Source of the DNA: Acidobacteriota bacterium
GTDB taxonomy: Bacteria > Acidobacteriota > Terriglobia > Acidiferrales > UBA7541
Assembly (NCBI GenBank): GCA_003131985.1
Contig: PKWH01000098.1
Location: forward strand, 356-21,202
Reading direction: 5' to 3'
Length of the DNA stretch: 20,847 bases
In this document: positions 1-7,450 of the stretch, piece by piece
Layout of the letters: each line of letters begins with the position of its first letter
How positions within the stretch are numbered: the first letter of the stretch is position 1
The notes under the pieces: model-generated
What the model saw: the letters and a program-made list of their open reading frames with translations, nothing else
Databases searched by the model: none
What the model was told of the DNA's origin: nothing
Translations under genes and position numbers: made by a program

Positions 1-1238
1 AGCAGGCCGAGGACCGCAGTCTCACTGAGCAACTGGCGAATAATTCGGCCGCGACCGGCTCCGAGGGCAACGCGAACAGCAATTTCTTTCGAGCGAGAAG
101 TGGCTCGGGTGAGGAGCAAGTTGGCGATATTGGCGCACGCGATCAACAGCACGAGGCCGACAGCGCCCAGAAGCACCAGCAGCGCGGTTCTAACATCTCC
201 CACAATTTCTTTCTGCATCGGCACGAGACGGACGGTCCATCCTTTATTCTCCGCCGGAAATTCGCTCGCCAATCGATCGCTGATCGCGTCCATTTCGGCC
301 TGAGCCTGCGCGATGGAAACACCGGACTTCAGCCGCCCAAAGACTGCCAGCCAATGCCCTCCACGCCGGGCCATCCAGCTTCCAAAGAGAGGGTCCTGAA
401 CGAGCGGGATCCAGATCTCCGGCTTGCTGTTGATAAAAGGAGAGCGAAAGCTCGCGGGCATGATTCCAATCACGGTGAACGGACGCTTGTCGAGGATAAT
501 CGAGCTTCCAAGGATCTTCGGGTCTGCTCCCAGGGTCCCGCGCCACAGATTCTCGCTCACGATTACGACGGGCGGAGCGCCGCGCCTGCCGTCCTCAGGA
601 AAAAAAACGCGCCCCTGGAGTGGCTTCACATCGAGAAGCGCAAAGTGCTCCGGCGTCACGACACAGGTGTTCACCTCGGAAGGCTCGCCACGTCCCGTGA
701 GCGTGAGTTGGTGAAAATCAATTGTCGCGAGTTCGCTGAAAACATGATTCTGCGCGCGCCACTCTTCGAAATTCGGATACGAAGTGCCGTCTTCTGGAAC
801 TCCTTCCTGAGTGTTCGCGGCAAATGCGCTGACCAATTGATTGGGATTCGCGTAAGGCAACGGCTTTAGCAGGACTGCGTATACCACGCTGAAGATGGCT
901 GTGTTCGCACCGATGCCGAGAGCGAGAGTGAGCACGGCTACAGCGGTGAAGCCGGGACTCTTTCGCAGCATGCGAAACGCGTAACGCGCGTCTTGAAAAA
1001 ACGTTTCGAGGAAGGATAAGCCGCTGAGTTCGCGGTTGGTTTCTTTAAGTTGTGTGACGCCGCCCAACTTCAGGCGGGCCGCGCGTCTGGCTTCTTCCGG
1101 CGGCATGCCTCGGCGGATATTTTCGTCGGTGAGCATGTCGAGATGGGCGCTAAGTTCGCTCTCGAATTCTTGATCCACTCCGCGCGGCGAAAGCCACGTG
1201 CGAATTCGAGAAGCTAGCGTCGTTATCCATGCAAACAT
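1..1238 (-). CDS. Orphan MacB/FtsX-type ABC permease with N-terminal prefix domain (partial, C-terminus off the window)
   Basis: About 412 residues are visible on the minus strand, open at the left edge. The protein begins MFAWITTLASRIRTW. Residues 1 to about 60 form the amphipathic, charged 'permease prefix' domain (DQEFESELSAHLDML, then RRGMPPEEARRAARL) found in many acidobacterial orphan permeases. Next come the first membrane helix (FTAVAVLTLALGIGANTAIF), a MacB-type periplasmic domain, and the start of the FtsX core (LLIACANIANLLL, then KEIAVRVALGAGRGRI). Full-length relatives have about 800-900 residues with a duplicated core. The ATG at 1238 overlaps the stop of the upstream gene by one base (TAATG), so translation is probably coupled. 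No ATPase gene adjoins it. By family it should sit in the inner membrane as a transporter or mechanotransmission subunit; the substrate is unknown. Confidence 0.93.
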   Translation of the reverse strand, partial: MFAWITTLASRIRTWLSPRGVDQEFESELSAHLDMLTDENIRRGMPPEEARRAARLKLGGVTQLKETNRELSGLSFLETFFQDARYAFRMLRKSPGFTAVAVLTLALGIGANTAIFSVVYAVLLKPLPYANPNQLVSAFAANTQEGVPEDGTSYPNFEEWRAQNHVFSELATIDFHQLTLTGRGEPSEVNTCVVTPEHFALLDVKPLQGRVFFPEDGRRGAPPVVIVSENLWRGTLGADPKILGSSIILDKRPFTVIGIMPASFRSPFINSKPEIWIPLVQDPLFGSWMARRGGHWLAVFGRLKSGVSIAQAQAEMDAISDRLASEFPAENKGWTVRLVPMQKEIVGDVRTALLVLLGAVGLVLLIACANIANLLLTRATSRSKEIAVRVALGAGRGRIIRQLLSETAVLGL

Positions 1239-2092
1239 TACGATAGCTCCACTTGCGATTTTACGCCGACGGTGGCGTTGAGGCCTTCCCGACTATCCAC
1301 CTGCTTTCTCTGGCACGCGATTGCGTCGGCGAATATCAGGCTGGCACCCACAAAAGCTAGATTGATCGCGTTGCCACCCCATGCAGCATGGCCCTTGGGA
1401 TTGGCAAAGATGAACTGCGGCAAGGAGAACACATTGAAGGCCAAAAACAGCAGCGCAAGCAGGCGCGCAGCCACAACGTCTTGAATACGCGACAGAATGG
1501 CGAGGCCCGCGAGGACGAAGCAAATTCCGGTCAGGATAACCCAGAATTCTTGTCCCAAAGGCATCCACTTGGGGACATAACCAAGGTTAGCTGCAACAGC
1601 ATCCAAATGGTTCACACCAAAGTTGATCGAACAGAGTCCAAATATCCAGCGGGTGATAAGAATCGTTCGCGGCCACGAAGAACTGCGCGTTGCCAGCGAC
1701 GCGCAGATGAGCGCTCCTCCGGCGAAGGCGATGAGTTCTATGCCGAATCCAGCCGACACACCGATAAAGACGGGAATTCGAAACCCAAGATAGTTAGGCG
1801 CCGTAAAGAATCGGGGCAACCAGAATATGGCAAACACGAAATAGATGATGGCCAGCGCTGCCCCAGCGGCCCGAGCGCTGCCGCGCCACAGAATCCCCGC
1901 GCCCCCTGCGATCATCCAGACGGCAGTGATATACGCCAGAATCTGACTGCCGGGAATATGGTCCCCGAAAGCCTGGATCGGTTGATGGGCGGGGTCAAAA
2001 CCGCCCCAGATGAAGTCCATGATGCCGACAGCGGCTGACGACAGGCCATATACATAAATGCCGAGGTTCGATAAGGCGTCGCGATTTAACAT
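1238..2092 (-). CDS. DoxX-like multi-pass membrane protein
   Basis: A 284-residue hydrophobic protein with about eight membrane segments in two similar-looking halves. Each half has small-residue-rich helices followed by an aromatic loop (WLPRFF in the first, SLPQFIFANPKGH in the second), which resembles DoxX/DoxD-type membrane proteins. The family match is by general character only and no catalytic motif is visible. I chose the ATG at 2092 (MLNRDALSNLG) because AAGAGAGG lies 8 bases upstream of it. The alternative GTG at 2128 overlaps the padR stop (TAGTG) and would add 12 residues (MVRAPAKERGSP) with a poorer ribosome site. The gene lies between padR and the orphan permease in one operon, so it is probably co-repressed by PadR and may act with the permease. 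Confidence 0.85.
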   Translation of the reverse strand: MLNRDALSNLGIYVYGLSSAAVGIMDFIWGGFDPAHQPIQAFGDHIPGSQILAYITAVWMIAGGAGILWRGSARAAGAALAIIYFVFAIFWLPRFFTAPNYLGFRIPVFIGVSAGFGIELIAFAGGALICASLATRSSSWPRTILITRWIFGLCSINFGVNHLDAVAANLGYVPKWMPLGQEFWVILTGICFVLAGLAILSRIQDVVAARLLALLFLAFNVFSLPQFIFANPKGHAAWGGNAINLAFVGASLIFADAIACQRKQVDSREGLNATVGVKSQVELS

Positions 2093-2127
2093 AGGCGAAC
2101 CTCTTTCTTTAGCCGGGGCACGTACCA

Positions 2128-2472
2128 CTATCCGCGGTCCGCGAGGCGCAGGACGCGGCCGATTACCGTGGAAATGCGCTCCCAGTTCTCTGCTTCGGTA
2201 TTGAGCTGCTTACGTCCGGCTTTGGTGATGGAATAAAATTTGGCTTTGCGGTTGTTGTCCGACGTACCCCAAGCGCCCGAGATCCAGCGCTTTTGCATCA
2301 GGCGCACCAGAGAGGCGTAAATTGTGCCCTGGTTGATCTGCAAGGCTTCTTCGCTGATTTGTTCGATGCGGCGGGCAATGCCGTAGCCGTGCTGGGGACC
2401 CATGGCGTCGAGAGTTTTCAGGACCATCAAATCGAGAGTGCCCTGGAGAATGTCGGACTTGTCGGCAGCCAT
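2128..2472 (-). CDS. PadR-family transcriptional repressor
   Basis: A 114-residue protein with the PadR winged-helix layout: DILQGTLDLMVLKTL at the N-terminus, then GPQHGYGIARRIEQ, the recognition region INQGTIYASLVRLMQKRW, and the wing KAKFYSITKAGRKQL. It is about the normal length for short PadR proteins of the kind that accompany acidobacterial orphan permeases. AGGAGG lies 4 bases before the ATG at 2472. It is the first gene of an operon with the DoxX-like protein and the permease. PadR proteins usually repress their own operon and respond to a small ligand or stress. The dyad over the -35 element (2511-2525) fits autoregulation, but this is inference. The ligand cannot be told from sequence. 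Confidence 0.95.
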   Translation of the reverse strand: MAADKSDILQGTLDLMVLKTLDAMGPQHGYGIARRIEQISEEALQINQGTIYASLVRLMQKRWISGAWGTSDNNRKAKFYSITKAGRKQLNTEAENWERISTVIGRVLRLADRG

Positions 2473-2498
2473 GCAGCCTCCTGTGGCATGAAAACAGG

Positions 2499-2527
2499 AG
2501 TATCGCGCAAGACATGTGGGATGTCAA
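2499..2527 (-). promoter_or_regulatory. Sigma-70 promoter of the padR operon
   Basis: On the minus strand a perfect -35 (TTGACA, 2522-2527) is separated by exactly 17 bases from GATACT (2499-2504, four of six consensus). Transcription should start near 2492, about 20 bases before the padR ATG, with AGGAGG in between. Confidence 0.75.
2511..2525. promoter_or_regulatory. Candidate PadR operator dyad over the -35 element
   Basis: GACAT-GTGGG-ATGTC is a perfect 5-base inverted repeat with a 5-base spacer, and it overlaps the -35 of the padR promoter. ATGT/ACAT half-sites are typical of PadR targets. A second dyad (2478-2484 and 2494-2500, ACAGGAG and its complement, 9-base spacer) lies just downstream of the -10 and includes the padR ribosome site. 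AACAGGAG also repeats directly at 2493-2500 and 2526-2533, 33 bases apart. Binding is inferred from position. Confidence 0.5.
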
Positions 2528-2615
2528 CAGGAGAAATGGCTGGTGCGGGATTTGGGATGAAAGCGAGAAGATGATGGTTCCCTCTTAATGCGGGATGGTC
2601 GAAGTGGACGCAGGT

Positions 2616-5042
2616 TTACGCAGAGCGGAGGGCGTCAGTTGGATTGATGCGCATCGCTCGCCGCGCGGGCAAATAACTTGCAAGCGCCGCTACGACGGCA
2701 AACACAAGGGCGCTGCCGGCAAACGTGATTGGATCGGTTGCGCTGGTCTGGAATAACAGGCTAGCCATCAGACGCGTGAGCGCGAATGAGGCCGCAAGGC
2801 CGACGAGGATTCCAGCGACGGCGAGCTTGAGCCCGTTGCCGATGACGAGCCTAAAGATATCGGAGCTTGATGCGCCGAGGGCGATGCGGATGCCCAGTTC
2901 CTGCGTTCGCTGCGCGACGGAATATGCGATGACCCCGTAGATTCCGACCACGGCGAGGATCAGCGCCGTTGCCGAAAACACGCCGATCAATAGCATCATC
3001 GACCGAGATTGTGCGCTCGCCGATTCGAGCCGCTCCTCCATGGTTTTCACATCGGTGATGGGCTGCCCGCGATTTACGGCAACAATCTGGGCTCGCACAG
3101 CCGACGCCATGCTATGCGGATCCATGGAGCTGCGGACGATGAGATACATTACGGGTGTAAGTGAAGCAAGCTGAGGATAGGGCAAAAAAACTTCTGGTTG
3201 CGTGGGCGAAGGGAGACTATCGTTCTTAATATCAGCGAGTATGCCGACCACTTGGCATGGAGGGAATTTGGCGACCCACACGATCTTGCCGATCGGATCC
3301 TGGTTAGGCCAGAAGCGCCGCACTGTGGCCTGATTCACCATGGCTACTGGGGCCGACGTAGCGTCGTCGCGCCCATCGAATGCGCGGCCTTCGACAAGCG
3401 GTACACGCATCGCTTTGGGGTAATCTGGGCTAATCAGATCGAGGTACACGATTGGCCGCCGCCCGAGATCAACTTCCGGCTGGCCATCAAAACGAACAGG
3501 CGCGGCGCGCGTCACGAGTACTGGAAGCGCAGTGGAGATGGCGGCAGATTCCACTCCCGGGATCGATTGTAGACGCTCGAGCGCATTCTGATAGAAGGCG
3601 ATGCGATCTGCGGGTTGCGGATAACTGGATGGCGGAAGAAAAGTCTTCGCCGTCAGCGTGTTTTTTGGGTCAAATCCTGGGGCGACTGTACGAAGCCGCA
3701 TGAAGCTGCGGATTAACAGGCCGGAACCGATTAGCAGAACCATCGAAAGCGCAACTTGAGCCGCCACAAGTATGCTGCGCGCGCGATTGCGTTGGCGGCT
3801 TCCCGTGGAGCTGCGTCCTTCGTCGGATAATACTGCGCCGAGATTGGGACGGGAGAGTTGCAACGATGGAGTAAGCCCGAAGAGGATTCCACTCAGGACA
3901 GAAATCGCGAGCGTGAACGCTAGCACGCGCCAATCCATTGGCACATCGGCCACTTGAGGCAGGTTGGTTTGCGTAAATGCGGCGAGAAATCGCGTGCCCA
4001 AATAGCCAAGAAAGATCCCGAGGCCGCCGCTCATGACGGCCATCAGCACGCTCTCGGTGAGCAGTTGCCGGACGAGAGTCGAGCGCGGAGCTCCCAGCGC
4101 ACTTCGAACGGCGAATTCTTTTCTTCGCACCAGCGCGCGGAAAAGAAGAAGGCTCGCTACGTTGGCACAGGCGATCAGCAGGACGAAGCCGACGGCGGCC
4201 GAAAGAATCAGCAGCGTGGGACGGACATTCGCAACGAGATTCGACTGAAGGTTGACGACAGTCATGGCGACGTCCGTGGTCGCGTCGAAATTGGCAGGCT
4301 TATCGTGCTTGTACTGCTGAAAAATGACTTCGGTTTCCGCGCGCGCTTGCGCGGTCGTGACGCCGGGTTGCAACCGCCCGATGGCTTCGTAATACATGCC
4401 TCCGAGGTTGATGCGCGCGGGCGTCGTCATGCTGAATTCGATGACGCGTGGTATCCATATCTCCGGCTGGCGGCCGAGCAGTTGCACACCGAATTTCGGA
4501 GGAAGAACGCCGATAACTGTGTAGTCCTTGGAATCGAGTGCCAGATGTTGGCCGACCGCCTTTTGTGCTCCGCCGAAGAGCCGCGTGGCCAATTCGTATC
4601 CAATCAGCACAACTTGATTGCCGCCGGGCTGATCTTCTTCGGGCGTGAAGGTTCGTCCGGCCGAAGGCTTCGCTCCGAGAACGTCAAAGAAATTTCCGGT
4701 CACGCGCTCAGCGTCAATCTGCTCGGCACCGTCGGGAACGGTGAGATTGACGGTCTCGAATTGATAGGCCGTTACGCCGGAAAAGGAACGATTGGTTGTG
4801 GACAGAAGTGTGAAATACGGAAGCGAAACGCAGCAACTGCCGTCACGGCGAGTGCTGATGCGAACCAGTTGGCCAGGATCCTTGTAAGGAAGCGATCGGA
4901 GCAATACGGAATTGGCTACCGTGAAGATCGCGGTATTCGCGCCGATTCCAAGCGCGAGCGTGGCAACCGCGAGAGCAGTAAACCCGGGCGCTCGTGCCAG
5001 CATCCGCACGCTGTAGCGCAAGTCTCGAAAAAGCGTCTCCAT
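2616..5042 (-). CDS. Orphan MacB/FtsX-type ABC permease (full length)
   Basis: An 808-residue permease. The order is a first helix (ALAVATLALGIGANTAIF, near residues 20-40), a MacB-type periplasmic domain to about residue 260, an FtsX core near 275-400 (LLIACANVASLLL, then KEFAVRSALGAPRSTL), a second helix and periplasmic domain, and a second FtsX core near 680-800 (TQELGIRIALGASSSDI). It ends ARRAMRINPTDALRSA, the usual C-terminal signature. It lacks the prefix domain of the permease at 1-1238. The ATG at 5042 has CGGAGGATAC just upstream. No ATPase lies next to it, so energy must come from a distant ATPase or it acts otherwise. It follows the exported hydrolase gene by 70 bases and probably shares its transcript. 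The substrate is unknown. Confidence 0.95.
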   Translation of the reverse strand: METLFRDLRYSVRMLARAPGFTALAVATLALGIGANTAIFTVANSVLLRSLPYKDPGQLVRISTRRDGSCCVSLPYFTLLSTTNRSFSGVTAYQFETVNLTVPDGAEQIDAERVTGNFFDVLGAKPSAGRTFTPEEDQPGGNQVVLIGYELATRLFGGAQKAVGQHLALDSKDYTVIGVLPPKFGVQLLGRQPEIWIPRVIEFSMTTPARINLGGMYYEAIGRLQPGVTTAQARAETEVIFQQYKHDKPANFDATTDVAMTVVNLQSNLVANVRPTLLILSAAVGFVLLIACANVASLLLFRALVRRKEFAVRSALGAPRSTLVRQLLTESVLMAVMSGGLGIFLGYLGTRFLAAFTQTNLPQVADVPMDWRVLAFTLAISVLSGILFGLTPSLQLSRPNLGAVLSDEGRSSTGSRQRNRARSILVAAQVALSMVLLIGSGLLIRSFMRLRTVAPGFDPKNTLTAKTFLPPSSYPQPADRIAFYQNALERLQSIPGVESAAISTALPVLVTRAAPVRFDGQPEVDLGRRPIVYLDLISPDYPKAMRVPLVEGRAFDGRDDATSAPVAMVNQATVRRFWPNQDPIGKIVWVAKFPPCQVVGILADIKNDSLPSPTQPEVFLPYPQLASLTPVMYLIVRSSMDPHSMASAVRAQIVAVNRGQPITDVKTMEERLESASAQSRSMMLLIGVFSATALILAVVGIYGVIAYSVAQRTQELGIRIALGASSSDIFRLVIGNGLKLAVAGILVGLAASFALTRLMASLLFQTSATDPITFAGSALVFAVVAALASYLPARRAMRINPTDALRSA

Positions 5043-5112
5043 GTATCCTCCGGCTTTTCAGCTCAGGTATAAAGGGAGCCAATCGCTGGCGCACAAGGGC
5101 AGCGGCTGTCGC

Positions 5113-6120
5113 TTACAGCGTCGTGTAAACGAGGGTGGTAAAGAAATCGCCCTTGACCGCTCCCTTTCCCCAGGCGCTATCCAGATCCGCCGTGGGCTTT
5201 GCAGCGACGGCTTCCTCCTTGGATTTTCCTGCTGCTTTCAAAGCCTGCACGCGATCGCGCACCGTTACGAGCATGTCGTGGCTCTTTGCGAGGGCAGCTT
5301 TATCACCTACGGGACCATGGCCCGGTACAATCTTCGTGTCCGCATCCGCAAGATCCTGTCCGCGAGCGGCGCCCGCAATCATTCCGGCGATGTTGCCGCC
5401 TGTGCTGGGATCGATGAAGGGATACGTTCCATTGAACCACACGTCGCCCATGTGCAGGACGTTCGCGTTCTCATAGCGGACGGAAATATCAGAGTCTGTA
5501 TGCGCCGGTGGAAAATAGGCGAGGGTCAACTGTTCGCCGTTGAAATACAGCTTGGTTCCTTCCGTGAAAGTCTGCTGCGGCCACGCTGCCGGGGGGGATG
5601 CATCGAAATGCAAGCCGAACGCGGCGATGTCCTGCGGCGTCGAAAGGCGCTTGCGGGTGTTTTCGTGCGCGATGATTACCGCGCCGGCCTGGTGCATCGC
5701 TTCGTTTCCGTCCGTGTGGTCGAAATGCCAATGGGTGTTGATCAGCACCTTTAGCGGAGCTCCGCCGAATCCGTCCATGGCCTGCTTAATCTTCGGAGCG
5801 GCAGCGGCGATGCCTGAATCCACCAGTACCTTTCCATCTGCGCCGCCTAGAACTACCATGTTTCCACCGGGGCCGGAAAGCAAATAGATATTGTCGCGCA
5901 GCTTTGCCGTCTGCAGCGGGATTGCGGCCCACCCAGCCTTCATCTGTGCTAGCCGATCAGCGGACGAAGCAACTTGCTGTAAATTTCCCGCTAGGGCCTT
6001 CGGTTGCGAGAGAAGGTTGCCGGGCACCAATCCAGCCAGCACACCTGCCCCCGCCAGTACACCGCTGGTTCGCAGGATTTCCCGGCGGGTGGTTTGCTTC
6101 GAGAAGAATTCGTTTTCCAC
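5113..6120 (-). CDS. Tat-exported metallo-beta-lactamase-fold hydrolase
   Basis: A 335-residue protein. The N-terminus has a twin-arginine signal (TTRREILRTSG, R12-R13) followed by a small-residue-rich hydrophobic stretch ending near PKALA (residue 44), so export as a folded metalloprotein is likely. The zinc site is complete: THWHFDHTDGN (H130, H132, D134, H135), H207 in PAHTDSD, D226 in MGDVWF and H268 in PGHGP. This pattern covers many periplasmic MBL hydrolases, including B3-like enzymes and quinoprotein-relay-type proteins, and beta-lactamase activity cannot be assumed. The start is GTG at 6120, with GAGG 6 bases upstream. The orphan permease follows 70 bases downstream, which suggests a shared envelope role. 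Confidence 0.93.
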   Translation of the reverse strand: MENEFFSKQTTRREILRTSGVLAGAGVLAGLVPGNLLSQPKALAGNLQQVASSADRLAQMKAGWAAIPLQTAKLRDNIYLLSGPGGNMVVLGGADGKVLVDSGIAAAAPKIKQAMDGFGGAPLKVLINTHWHFDHTDGNEAMHQAGAVIIAHENTRKRLSTPQDIAAFGLHFDASPPAAWPQQTFTEGTKLYFNGEQLTLAYFPPAHTDSDISVRYENANVLHMGDVWFNGTYPFIDPSTGGNIAGMIAGAARGQDLADADTKIVPGHGPVGDKAALAKSHDMLVTVRDRVQALKAAGKSKEEAVAAKPTADLDSAWGKGAVKGDFFTTLVYTTL

Positions 6121-6159
6121 AGACGCCTCGCTTTCGAGATTTAGAATTTCGACGCCCGC

Positions 6160-6168
6160 ATTCTAGCA
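6160..6168 (-). promoter_or_regulatory. Extended -10 promoter for the MBL hydrolase gene
   Basis: On the minus strand TGC-TAGAAT is an extended -10 (TG, one base, then five of six consensus at 6160-6165). No convincing -35 is seen, as is common for extended -10 promoters. Predicted start near 6153, giving a leader of about 33 bases. Confidence 0.45.
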
Positions 6169-6210
6169 CAGCGTGTTGAGGCCACCTGTCCTAGCCCACA
6201 AGGCCAGCCT

Positions 6211-6232
6211 GTCACAAAGTACTATTGGTGAC
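6211..6232. promoter_or_regulatory. Short dyad in the divergent intergenic region
   Basis: GTCAC (6211-6215) and GTGAC (6228-6232) form a 5-base inverted repeat with a 12-base spacer between the divergent hydrolase and SH3-protein genes. It could be an operator, but a dyad this short may be chance. Confidence 0.2.
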
Positions 6233-6324
6233 TGACGACAGTTTCGCGAAAATAACTTTGCAGTCTAATTTCTTGTGAATCCGGGTTGCGCAATTTTGAC
6301 AGCCTCCCGGACTTGGGGCACAGG

Positions 6325-7434
6325 ATGAAGGCTCGAATTTTAATCTTTGGCTTTTTTGTAGCTACCGCAACTTCCGCGCACGCCGGCACGGTGAGCTATG
6401 CGCAATGCGGCACGTACGACTCCTACCTCTTCATCTACAGGACGACCGAGAAATTCGAAGAGCTCGGAAAACTGCGTTGTGAAGAGAAAGTTGAAGTCCT
6501 GAGCCGCTCGGAGGGCTACTCCCAGATCCGCACTCTCGACGGACGAGTGGGCTGGGTGCACGATGCCGACCTCTCGGATACACCTCCGCCGCCACAACGA
6601 ACGCTTACGTTCGGGTTGACCGAACTACCTAGGGATGTACATGCCGACGCGGTCTCCAGTCGTTCGAGTTCTTTCCTGACGAATGCAGACATCGTAGAGA
6701 TGTATAGACAGCGCCGTGGTTCCGATTTGATTCTGAAAAGAATCAAATCCACTCGTTGCGCGTTTGACACTTCGCCCGAGGCAGTTCTGCAGCTCAGAGC
6801 TTCCGGCCTGTCCGACAGCATAATTCTGGCGATGCTCGAGGCGCCCGTCGCCTCAGAGACGTCTGAGCAGAAAGCAGCAGAAACCGTCAACGTGAAGATT
6901 CCCGATGGAACGGCACTCGAAGTTAAACTGAACGGCAGTGTCTGGTCCGAGGGAGTGCGCGAAGGCATGATTGTGGAAATGCTAGCGGCTGAGGATCTGG
7001 TCCTTAACGGGGTACCCGTCATTGTGCGTGGCGCGGAGGCGCGGGCGCGAGTGATGGCTGTGAGGCAGCCCGGATCGCACGGTGGTTCCGGAGAAGTAGC
7101 CTGGTTCATGCAGGATGTTGTGGCCACCAGCGGCGACCGCATCCCAGTGACATTTGCTTCCAAACAACCGGGAAACAAGCACACGCGAAATTTTGAAGGC
7201 TATCCGTTCTTCTCGACGGAGTTTCACGAAGGCAGCCAGGCCATCAAGGCGACCGACGAGCGTTTCCGCGTCATCGTTCACGGCGACGCAGTCCTGAGTG
7301 TTTCTCAGGCAGTTGCCGCAGATGCGCAGATGCCAAAACCGAAGGCGGAATCTGTGCAGGTCTCTCCTCAACCAGTGGTGCAGCCAGCGGCTGCGACACT
7401 ACAGCCCGCCGCAACGGATGAAGCAAAGCCTTAG
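6325..7434 (+). CDS. Secreted bacterial SH3-domain protein
   Basis: A 369-residue protein from the ATG at 6325. A TTG at 6286 would add 13 residues but would push the signal peptide inward. Residues 1-20 are a clear Sec signal ending TSAHA. Residues 25-85 look like a bacterial SH3 domain (YRTTEKFEELGKL, then RTLDGRVGWVHDADL). Residues 118-172 form a helical segment (LTNADIVEMYRQR, then LRASGLSDSIILAML), a repeat-like element often seen in acidobacterial exported proteins. The C-terminal half (from about residue 190) is beta-rich with no family I can name, and the tail is Pro/Gln/Ala-rich. The role is probably periplasmic binding or scaffolding. Its stop codon lies inside a hairpin shared with the convergent ATPase gene. 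Confidence 0.88.
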   Translation: MKARILIFGFFVATATSAHAGTVSYAQCGTYDSYLFIYRTTEKFEELGKLRCEEKVEVLSRSEGYSQIRTLDGRVGWVHDADLSDTPPPPQRTLTFGLTELPRDVHADAVSSRSSSFLTNADIVEMYRQRRGSDLILKRIKSTRCAFDTSPEAVLQLRASGLSDSIILAMLEAPVASETSEQKAAETVNVKIPDGTALEVKLNGSVWSEGVREGMIVEMLAAEDLVLNGVPVIVRGAEARARVMAVRQPGSHGGSGEVAWFMQDVVATSGDRIPVTFASKQPGNKHTRNFEGYPFFSTEFHEGSQAIKATDERFRVIVHGDAVLSVSQAVAADAQMPKPKAESVQVSPQPVVQPAAATLQPAATDEAKP

Positions 7435-7443
7435 AAAAGGCTT
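7426..7443. terminator. Hairpin between convergent genes, possible weak bidirectional terminator
   Basis: AAGCCTT-AGAA-AAGGCTT is a perfect 7-base-pair stem with a 4-base loop. It includes the stop codon of the SH3 gene (7432-7434) and lies 8 bases from the end of the convergent ATPase gene. The flanks have only short T stretches, so termination may be weak. Confidence 0.4.
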
Positions 7444-7450
7444 ATTCGAA

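Noticed and set aside
1388..2038. A 216-codon plus-strand frame opposite the DoxX-like gene
   Set aside because: The composition is Arg/Asp/Gln-rich with no domain; it lies wholly antisense to a membrane protein and is explained by codon-phase shadowing.
3954..5072. A 372-codon plus-strand frame opposite the second permease
   Set aside because: The product is Arg/Gly/Glu-rich without motifs, while the minus strand carries a complete, recognisable permease with a good ribosome site. It is an antisense shadow.
6516..7184. A 222-codon minus-strand frame opposite the SH3-domain gene
   Set aside because: It is Ser/Thr/Arg-rich without domains, antisense to a gene with a signal peptide and an SH3-like domain.
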